A stretch of 7,102 nt of DNA from Candidatus Latescibacterota bacterium. GTDB taxonomy: Bacteria > Krumholzibacteriota > Krumholzibacteriia > Krumholzibacteriales > WJIX01. The stretch covers positions 1-7,102 of the forward strand of contig JAUXHZ010000050.1 in NCBI GenBank assembly GCA_030621255.1, written 5' to 3'. The position numbers and the translations under genes are program-made. This document shows, piece by piece, positions 1 to 5,366 of the stretch. How positions within the stretch are numbered: position 1 is the first letter of the stretch; each line of letters opens with the position of its first letter. The notes under the pieces are model-generated. The model saw only the letters and a list, made by a program, of their open reading frames with translations, was not told where the DNA came from and did no database searches.

Positions 1-78
1 GGTTAAAAAACTTTGTTGCCACCTTGACAAAACTTCAGTAATAGCGGCTATAAAACACAATAAGGATACGGCATCAAT
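1..78. other. Sequence downstream of holB, no supported gene
   Basis: The 78 bases after the holB stop hold no gene I can support. On the minus strand a short frame runs open from about position 35 to the edge but has no ribosome binding site. A small imperfect hairpin (TTGTC/GGCAA) precedes a run of six T, yet the two are separated by about five bases and the stem is only 5 bp, so I do not call a terminator. Promoter-like hexamers occur here and are listed separately. Confidence 0.5.
2..30 (-). promoter_or_regulatory. Possible sigma-70-type promoter pointing out of the left edge (weak)
   Basis: On the minus strand TTGTCA (30-25) is followed after 17 nt by TTTAAC (7-2). The first matches the -35 consensus in 5 of 6 positions and the second the -10 consensus in 4 of 6. 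It would drive whatever lies beyond the left edge, after holB. In an AT-leaning sequence such matches occur by chance, and the organism's sigma consensus is unknown. Confidence 0.2.
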
Positions 79-1164
79 TTAATACCACTCGCCCGCCAAA
101 TCAAGCAAGAGTTGCAGAAGCGTCAACTCAACATCAGCGTTTTTTCTGAGATTGTTAACCGCCGAGAGTATCTTTTCCAAATCCGCAGGGAAATTTCTAA
201 GCCCGGCGATTGCTATTCGGTCCTCCCCCAGTTCATTCATAATCGACTCGGGCACTTCTCCGTTTGTTTGCTCAGTTCTAATTATAACCCTAAATATCCT
301 TGCAACCTCTTCAAGAATCATCTCCAATTCTTCCCGGTCGTACTCTTTCGCCAGAATCCCGGCTTCATTTGTAATATCACTAGGCATCCGGTCGAGAACC
401 TTGCAAACTATTCTTTTCGCTCCCCTTTCAGCGGCCCTGAATCTTTCGTCTCCATATCTTACGGCGCGCCTGATATTGCCTTCCGACAAAATTGCCCTTT
501 CTTTTGCTTCTTCTTTTTTTAAGCTGAAGGTTTCGCGTAGAATAGACTCTACGGCAGAAATGGGCAAATAGTTAAATCTGACCTTGTAGCATCTTGAGGT
601 TATTGTTGGAAGCAGTTTGCCTGAATGCTCCGTAATTAATATAATAACAACTGATTCCGGCGGTTCTTCAAGAAGTTTCAAAAAGGCATTTTGGGCTTCT
701 CTGGTAGCCAGGTGGGCTTCGAAAAGAATAATTATTGTTTTTCTTCCCTCGAATGGATGTTTCGAAGCGCTCTCTATCACACTTCGAACAAGATCTATTC
801 CGATACTCCTGGCTTTTCTTCCAAATTCACCCCTGTTAAAAAAATTTTTTCTTCTGCTTTCAATAATTACCGGCATCGACTTCTCAATAGATCCATACGG
901 AATGGGATATATCAAATGAATATCCGGATGTTCCAGCCTTGATATCTTTGAACATGACGGGCATCTCTGTTCTTCTTTCCAGCACTCTCTGTCACAGTTG
1001 AGCCCGGCCGCGAAATAGATCGCCATTAGTTCCTTGCCCGATCCCTCAGGACCAGCAAAGAGGAATGAAGAGGGGCGCTTCTCCCCCTCCAACATGGAAG
1101 AAAGGAGGCCCGAAACCCGCTCCTGTGATTTGGCAACTACTCTTGCCGCTGAAAGTATATCGAT
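79..1164 (-). CDS. holB: DNA polymerase III delta-prime subunit (HolB), non-AUG start
   Basis: Delta-prime is the clamp-loader subunit that, with delta and tau/gamma, loads the beta sliding clamp onto DNA. Counting from the ATG at 1095, the protein shows a P-loop-like GPEGSGKE at 15-22, the zinc-module cysteines Cys-34, Cys-38, Cys-45 and Cys-48 (CPSC), HPDIHLIYP at 56-64, the Walker-B region IIILFEAHLA at 121-130, the LLEEPPESV helix end near 141-149 and the clamp-loader SRC motif at 167-169; a helical collar follows. That reading lacks the N-terminal helix of the family. The same frame continues 23 codons upstream and encodes SAARVVAKSQERVSGLLSS, which matches the usual delta-prime opening. 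A TAA bounds the frame at about 1182, and there is no ATG, GTG or TTG in between, so initiation is probably at ATC 1164 (361 residues) behind AAGGAG; ATA 1158 is the alternative. A base error changing ATG to ATC is not excluded. Confidence 0.9.
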   Translation of the reverse strand: MDILSAARVVAKSQERVSGLLSSMLEGEKRPSSFLFAGPEGSGKELMAIYFAAGLNCDRECWKEEQRCPSCSKISRLEHPDIHLIYPIPYGSIEKSMPVIIESRRKNFFNRGEFGRKARSIGIDLVRSVIESASKHPFEGRKTIIILFEAHLATREAQNAFLKLLEEPPESVVIILITEHSGKLLPTITSRCYKVRFNYLPISAVESILRETFSLKKEEAKERAILSEGNIRRAVRYGDERFRAAERGAKRIVCKVLDRMPSDITNEAGILAKEYDREELEMILEEVARIFRVIIRTEQTNGEVPESIMNELGEDRIAIAGLRNFPADLEKILSAVNNLRKNADVELTLLQLLLDLAGEWY

Positions 1165-1170
1165 TTTTTT

Positions 1171-1176
1171 CTCCTT
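1171..1176 (-). promoter_or_regulatory. Shine-Dalgarno AAGGAG ahead of the non-AUG holB start
   Basis: The minus strand reads TAAGGAG followed by seven A then TCGAT. The TAA of envC (1177-1175) overlaps the AAGGAG, and a 6-nt spacer leads to ATC at 1164. This is one of the best ribosome binding sites in the window and is placed for ATC, not for the ATG at 1095, which has only pyrimidine-rich sequence upstream. The overlap of stop and ribosome binding site suggests translational coupling of envC and holB. Confidence 0.7.
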
Positions 1177-2371
1177 ATTTTATCCATTCTTCGGGATCAA
1201 GTGCTGTTTTCGATTTTCTTATTTCAAAATGAAAAACTCCCCCGTTGGAAAGCGTAGAATTTGAAACTTCCGCTATAATATCTCCCTTTTCCACCTTATC
1301 TTCCTGCTTCACAAATATTCTGCCTATTCTCGCATACAACGTATAATAGCCGCCACTGTGATTTACGATTATACAATTTCCATATCCCGAAAGTTCTCCC
1401 GCGTATTCGACCCTGCCTCGCGCTACTCCGCGAATCGGAGAACCCGCTCTGGCGCTTATATCAATTCCCGAATTAAACGTAATTGTACCAAATTGCGGAT
1501 GCTTTGATCTGCCGAATTTCTGAACCGTGCTGCCGTCTACCGGCATCAGCATTTTTCCCTTAAGATTAGGGAAATCCATTTCGCCGAATTTTCCCTGAAA
1601 TTCAATCATCCTTTCCCGTCTTTTCTCCAGGTTAGTTATAATGTTTAAAAGGTTTTTTTCCGCCGCCGCCAATTTGTCTATTCTCTTTTGATGCCCTTTC
1701 TCTCTTTTCTTCAGCTGTGCCAACGCCCTGGTTCTTTCCTCTTCATTTGTTTTCAATTTCGCGAGTTCCGCCCTCTTTTCCTCACTGGACACAAACATTT
1801 CATGCAGCATTCGCGTAAGTTCAGTTTCTTCCCGCGATATTTCATTTCTTTTCTTCTTAATATCATCTACCATTGCCGCGTCTCTGGCGGCAACCATTAC
1901 AAAGAATTTATACTTCTGCACGAGATCCGAGAAATCGTCCGCGTTTAAAAGTTCCTGCCAGAAATGTTTATTTCTCTCCTTGTATATTTCCTTGAGCCTC
2001 CCTGAAAAAAGCTTGAGCCTCTGAGTGTAAATCTCCCCATTTCGCTCCAGGGACTCTCTTAAAAACCCAACCTGTTCCTCCAGCATCTTTCCTTTTTCTT
2101 CTATCCCTTCTAAAAGCTCCTTTGTTAAACTTCTTTCTCTTTTTAATTTTCTCAGATAGCTTCCAACATCCTTCTCCTTACGCTTCAAATCTTCAATCTT
2201 TTTCCTCTGTTCTATGATTTCTTTTCTCAGTTTCGTCAGTTCTTTTTCCTGATCTTTAATTTGCTCTCCCAGCTTATTTTCCTGCGCTGATAATCCCGCC
2301 GATACCGCAACAGCTACCAGCAAAAAGAAGAGGCACGCTATTCTGAATTTCCCCTTTTTCATCATAAGCAA
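1175..2371 (-). CDS. envC: EnvC-like murein hydrolase activator (coiled coil + degenerate LytM domain)
   Basis: EnvC is the periplasmic partner of FtsEX: its coiled coil binds FtsX and its LytM domain activates N-acetylmuramoyl-L-alanine amidases during septum splitting. This 398-residue protein has a signal peptide (residues 1-29, basic MMKKGKFR then a hydrophobic run ending before SAQ), a long Lys/Glu-rich coiled coil from about 31 to 255 interrupted near 136-165 (HFWQELLNADDFSDLVQ), and a peptidase M23/LytM fold at about 275-398. Active M23 enzymes bind zinc through HxGxD and HxH; here the first is Asn-300 (NSGID, Asp-304 kept), the HxH is Val-379/His-381, and the usual His of the TLYAH motif is Arg-348. 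It is therefore probably non-catalytic, as in E. coli EnvC. TTG at 2371, about 10 nt after AAAGG, is the first start; ATG at 2365 or 2362 would lose only two or three residues. ftsX lies 6 nt upstream. Confidence 0.88.
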   Translation of the reverse strand: MLMMKKGKFRIACLFFLLVAVAVSAGLSAQENKLGEQIKDQEKELTKLRKEIIEQRKKIEDLKRKEKDVGSYLRKLKRERSLTKELLEGIEEKGKMLEEQVGFLRESLERNGEIYTQRLKLFSGRLKEIYKERNKHFWQELLNADDFSDLVQKYKFFVMVAARDAAMVDDIKKKRNEISREETELTRMLHEMFVSSEEKRAELAKLKTNEEERTRALAQLKKREKGHQKRIDKLAAAEKNLLNIITNLEKRRERMIEFQGKFGEMDFPNLKGKMLMPVDGSTVQKFGRSKHPQFGTITFNSGIDISARAGSPIRGVARGRVEYAGELSGYGNCIIVNHSGGYYTLYARIGRIFVKQEDKVEKGDIIAEVSNSTLSNGGVFHFEIRKSKTALDPEEWIK

Positions 2372-2377
2372 AAAACT

Positions 2378-3250
2378 TTACCTTTTGAGAAATTTTCTTA
2401 TTGCGACAAAACTTCCAATAGATCCCAAGAAAGCACATAAAACTACAAATCCCACCACTCCTTCGAAGCGGAAAAATCCAAGCCCCGGCAAATATCTCCC
2501 GGCAAATGAACAAGCACCCCACAATAACGCCATCGCGAGAAGCGAGGACACAATTCCCTGAATCGCTCCTTCAATAACAAACGGAACCTGGATGTACATA
2601 TTTGTTGCTCCAATCAGTTTCATTATTTCAACTGATTCACGCCTTGATAAAATCGACAACCTGACCGTATTTGATATCACAAAAATGACTGAAAGAAAAA
2701 CTATCAACCCCAGCGCGAAATCCGTCATATAGAAACCTTTAACAAGCTTTTCCCCTCTTTCGACCCACTTCTTGCCGTACCTTACATCATCTACTCCCCT
2801 CCACTCCGCAGCTGTCCGAGCTATTTTCTCCATAGCTAAACTTGTATTAGACTCAGGCTTCATCTGTATTCTAAAGGCGTCCGGGAGGGGGTTGGCCTCC
2901 AGTTCCTCCAGAATATCGCTGTTCTTTCCAAGCTGTTCACGAAACTTCTCCAGCGCTTCATCTTTTGAGACAAAAACCACTCCCCTGACACTCTCAATCC
3001 CCAGAAGTTCCGCCCTGATCTCTTCTGTAATTTTGTTGTCCACCCCGTCTTCAAGATAAACGTACACACATATTTCCCCCATACCCTTTTCAATTACCAT
3101 TGAAACATTCAGGGTGACTAAAATAAAAATGACAAGCACCAGCAGAGAAAACCCCATTATAATTACCGATATCAGATTAGAGACTTTTCCGCATTTCAGC
3201 ATCCTTACTGTTTCGCCGAGCATATATTTTGCCGCATTAATTCCCGCCAT
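2378..3250 (-). CDS. ftsX: Cell division protein FtsX (membrane subunit of FtsEX)
   Basis: FtsX is the integral inner-membrane partner of FtsE; its large extracytoplasmic loop passes the ATPase signal to EnvC-type activators. The 290 residues show the standard four-helix topology: a short cytoplasmic N-terminus, TM1 at about 25-48, an extracytoplasmic domain at about 50-170, TM2 at about 175-197, TM3 at about 222-248 and TM4 at about 263-285. In the outer domain, NPLPDAFRI (120-128) is the conserved FtsX motif, preceded by the usual VSKDEALEKFRE segment. The loop after TM2, SRRESVEIMKLIGAT (202-216), is the ABC-permease coupling region that contacts FtsE. Size and topology match the family (E. 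coli 352, B. subtilis 296). Start ATG 3250 has only a weak GGGA upstream. The stop is 6 nt before the envC-like start, so the pair is very likely co-translated. Confidence 0.95.
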   Translation of the reverse strand: MAGINAAKYMLGETVRMLKCGKVSNLISVIIMGFSLLVLVIFILVTLNVSMVIEKGMGEICVYVYLEDGVDNKITEEIRAELLGIESVRGVVFVSKDEALEKFREQLGKNSDILEELEANPLPDAFRIQMKPESNTSLAMEKIARTAAEWRGVDDVRYGKKWVERGEKLVKGFYMTDFALGLIVFLSVIFVISNTVRLSILSRRESVEIMKLIGATNMYIQVPFVIEGAIQGIVSSLLAMALLWGACSFAGRYLPGLGFFRFEGVVGFVVLCAFLGSIGSFVAIRKFLKR

Positions 3251-3285
3251 TATCCAGTCCCGTTTATTTAGGGAAGACGCTGAGG

Positions 3286-4098
3286 TTAACTTTCTCTTTT
3301 TCCATCATCGTCCTCTCCTATGCTGTGCTCTGTAAACTTCTTGACACGGTGATCGACACGAGAATTAGAAATGCTCTCCCGCAGATTTCCCCTGAAAAGC
3401 ATCTCCTTATCCTTGGCAATCTTCCCATCCTGCAAATAGATTATTCTCTGTCCAAAACTTTTAACAAGCTCCACATCATGAGTAGCCATCAAGACCGCCG
3501 TCCCCCCGGAATTTATCTTAAACAACAATTCCAGTATTCCCCTTGTTACCATAGGATCAAGGTTGCCTGTTGGTTCATCCGCCAGGAGAACGGCTGGTTT
3601 ATTCGCCACCGCCCTTGCTATAGCGACCCTTTGCTGCTCGCCCCCCGAAAGCGCCCCCGGTAACTCGTACCTCTTGTGATAAAGCCCGACCCTGGTAAGA
3701 ATATTGGTCATTTCATGTTTTATCTCCGTGATTCCTGTTCCAGCGACCTTCATGGCAAGGGCCACATTTTCGAAAACAGTTCTGTCCCCAATCAGGCGAA
3801 AATCCTGAAAAACGATACCGATTTTCCTTCTTAGCCGTGGAATATCACTTCTCTTTATCCTGGTCGAAACATATGCCCCCATAATCACCTGGCCGGAATC
3901 AGGAATATCATCCATATACATCATTCTCAGTAAGGTGCTTTTGCCCGCACCGCTTGCCCCAACGAGAAAAACAAATTCCCCGTTTGCTAACTGGAAATTT
4001 ATATCCTTCAGCGCGAAATGCCTTCCCAAAACTTTTGACAAGTGGTAAACACCCGCGATGATTCTCTTTTCTCCCGGCATAATTTCATACACCAACAT
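3286..4098 (-). CDS. ftsE: Cell division ATP-binding protein FtsE, with C-terminal extension
   Basis: FtsE is the cytoplasmic ATPase of the FtsEX complex, which uses ATP hydrolysis to gate peptidoglycan hydrolases at the division septum. All ABC ATPase elements are intact: Walker A GASGAGKST at 47-55, Q-loop Gln-98 in the FtsE-type FQDFRLIGDRTVFENVALA run at 97-115, signature LSGGEQQR at 150-157, Walker B and D-loop VLLADEPTGNLD at 170-181, and the switch histidine in MATHD at 204-208. At 270 residues it is about 45-50 longer than E. coli FtsE (222). The extra length is a charged, probably flexible tail from about residue 225 rich in Arg, Ser, Asp and Glu, plus a few N-terminal residues. The start at 4098 overlaps pdxA by 14 nt; ATG at 4080 (264 residues) is equally possible because neither has a strong ribosome binding site. 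It lies 35 nt ahead of ftsX, its partner. Confidence 0.95.
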   Translation of the reverse strand: MLVYEIMPGEKRIIAGVYHLSKVLGRHFALKDINFQLANGEFVFLVGASGAGKSTLLRMMYMDDIPDSGQVIMGAYVSTRIKRSDIPRLRRKIGIVFQDFRLIGDRTVFENVALAMKVAGTGITEIKHEMTNILTRVGLYHKRYELPGALSGGEQQRVAIARAVANKPAVLLADEPTGNLDPMVTRGILELLFKINSGGTAVLMATHDVELVKSFGQRIIYLQDGKIAKDKEMLFRGNLRESISNSRVDHRVKKFTEHSIGEDDDGKRES

Positions 4099-5092
4099 TT
4101 CTTCGTTTCATCATACAGCACTGAACAGCCAGAGAAACCGCCGCGCCGAGACTGCCGGAATCAGCCATCCCTTTTCCGGCAATTTCATACGCTGTCCCGT
4201 GACATACAGATGTTCTGATTACCGGTAACCCGATAGTCATATTTACTCCATTATCAAACCCCATTGTCTTAAAGGGAATCATCCCCTGATCGTGATATAG
4301 GGCAACATAGGCATCATAAGGTTTATTTTCGCTGTTGTAAAAAAGGGTGTCCGAGGGCACCGGCCCCGTTACATTCACTCCGCTTGCAAAAAGATCTTCA
4401 ATCGCCGGAATAATTACTTTCCTTTCTTCCGATCCGGTAACTCCTCCATCTCCTGCATGGGGATTCAATGCGGCTACAGCTATTTCCGGCGCTTCTATCC
4501 CCCAAAGTTCTTTGAGCGTTTCATCGGTTACTTTTACACATTTATGTATTCTTTGTGCTGTTACAGCATCCGGCACCTCTTTCAAGGGAATATCCCTTGT
4601 CATAATTACGATCCGCAAAGCTTTGTTAACCATCATCATCTGGCAATCAGGCGAATCAAATTTGTCTGCCAGCATATCGGTATGCCCTATATATGAATAC
4701 CCCGCCAGCGCAAGAGCTTCTTTCGATATGGGGCCCGTCACTATACACTCAACCTGGCCGGAAAGCGCCATATTAATCGCGATTTCAATCGCTTTCCCCG
4801 AGGCTCTGCCGCTTTCTTCACTCGGTCTTCCCTGCGGCGCGATTCCTGAAGATGTATCAATTATTAAAGGGAGATCGCTTTTCCTCTCATCAACCCGGCT
4901 CCAATCGGATACTATGTTGATTTTCTCCGCTGCATCCCGTGACAGATTCTTAACCAGTGCCTCCGCTGATCCTACAAGATAGAGCTTGAGATCATTCAAT
5001 CTTCCTTTATTAATCAAATCCGCGACAATTTCCGGCCCTATCCCGGCCGGATCGCCTATTGTAAGAGCAATACTTATACTCTTATCAGACAT
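4085..5092 (-). CDS. pdxA: 4-hydroxythreonine-4-phosphate dehydrogenase (PdxA)
   Basis: PdxA is the cytoplasmic NAD-dependent enzyme that oxidises 4-phosphohydroxy-L-threonine to a product that decarboxylates to 3-amino-2-oxopropyl phosphate, which PdxJ joins with deoxyxylulose phosphate to make pyridoxine phosphate. From ATG 5092 the protein has 335 residues, the normal family length. Visible signatures are GDPAGIGPE at 13-21, TGPISKEAL at 119-127, GHTDML at 136-141, LNPHAGDGG at 209-217, DTLF at 248-251, YHDQGMIPFK at 266-275 and a GxNxTIGLPVIRTS block near 282-295. His-137 fits the substrate-binding histidine; His-212 and His-267 fit two metal ligands. The third ligand, His-166 in E. coli (in TTHLPL), aligns with Asp-167 here (TRDIPL), so metal use may differ. 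The nearby SurA-like gene matches the surA-pdxA linkage of enterobacteria. The alternative upstream start at 5185 is disfavoured. Its stop overlaps the ftsE start by 14 nt. Confidence 0.93.
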   Translation of the reverse strand: MSDKSISIALTIGDPAGIGPEIVADLINKGRLNDLKLYLVGSAEALVKNLSRDAAEKINIVSDWSRVDERKSDLPLIIDTSSGIAPQGRPSEESGRASGKAIEIAINMALSGQVECIVTGPISKEALALAGYSYIGHTDMLADKFDSPDCQMMMVNKALRIVIMTRDIPLKEVPDAVTAQRIHKCVKVTDETLKELWGIEAPEIAVAALNPHAGDGGVTGSEERKVIIPAIEDLFASGVNVTGPVPSDTLFYNSENKPYDAYVALYHDQGMIPFKTMGFDNGVNMTIGLPVIRTSVCHGTAYEIAGKGMADSGSLGAAVSLAVQCCMMKRRNVGV

Positions 5093-5366
5093 TCCTTCCC
5101 TCATCTCTATACAGAGCTCTTTCTCTGATAATTCTGTAGAATTGTTCTCTTTTTTTCCGTGGAACCTGTTTTTCCGGCACTTCAATTATTTCAATTGCTA
5201 TTTCCTTTTCAGGATATCTTATCTGCAAAATATCCCCATTCACTATTTTTTTGGAAGGCTTGACACTTTTCCCACCCACCATCACTTTCCCGTTGTTTAT
5301 CCCTTTTATAGCTTCGCTCCTTGTCTTGGCAAGGCACAGGTGTTTTAGTAAAAGATCGAGTCTCAC
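5085..5366 (-). CDS. Small S4-domain RNA-binding protein (Hsp15/RqcP-like)
   Basis: This 93-residue protein starts with an S4 RNA-binding domain at about residues 1-60: RLDLLLKHL, the KTRSEAIKGI helix, then NGKVMVGGKSVKPSKKIVNGD, the usual beta turn that ends in a GD-x-L-x-I strand. The remaining third is strongly basic and helical (VPRKKREQFYRIIRERALYRDEGR). Stand-alone S4 proteins of this size include Hsp15 (HslR) of E. coli and RqcP of Firmicutes, which bind stalled 50S subunits with peptidyl-tRNA in ribosome rescue; that role here is inferred from the domain only. The start is GTG at 5366, within a GTGA overlap with the surA stop, which suggests translational coupling; an AAGGAAG sequence lies about 10 nt upstream. 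Its stop overlaps the pdxA start by 8 nt. It could equally be an rRNA-binding or assembly factor. Confidence 0.8.
   Translation of the reverse strand: MRLDLLLKHLCLAKTRSEAIKGINNGKVMVGGKSVKPSKKIVNGDILQIRYPEKEIAIEIIEVPEKQVPRKKREQFYRIIRERALYRDEGRNV
5093..5102 (-). promoter_or_regulatory. Ribosome binding site that decides the pdxA start
   Basis: Read on the minus strand, a GAGGGAAGGA block sits directly in front of the ATG at 5092, with GAGG about 6 nt from it. Earlier in-frame starts (an upstream extension of 31 codons from 5185, and an ATG at 5104) lack such a site and would add a tail with no family counterpart. The block lies inside the last codons of the S4 gene, so ribosomes finishing that gene can restart here. 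Confidence 0.7.

Noticed and set aside
8..36. Possible rho-independent terminator after holB
   Set aside because: The stem is only 5 bp with a G-T wobble, and the T run starts about five bases after it.
112..942. Several plus-strand open frames of 83-139 codons opposite holB
   Set aside because: They overlap each other and the conserved delta-prime motifs on the minus strand; their translations are low in family-like features and look like antisense shadows.
4347..4982. A 211-codon open frame on the plus strand opposite pdxA
   Set aside because: It is the antisense shadow of a clearly conserved pdxA. The translation is Ser/Ile-rich with no recognisable domain, and no ribosome binding site was seen.
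5093..5185. Longer pdxA start at 5185 giving 366 residues
   Set aside because: The extra 31 residues lie in the antecedent S4 gene, have no PdxA counterpart and lack a ribosome binding site; the ATG at 5092 has one.
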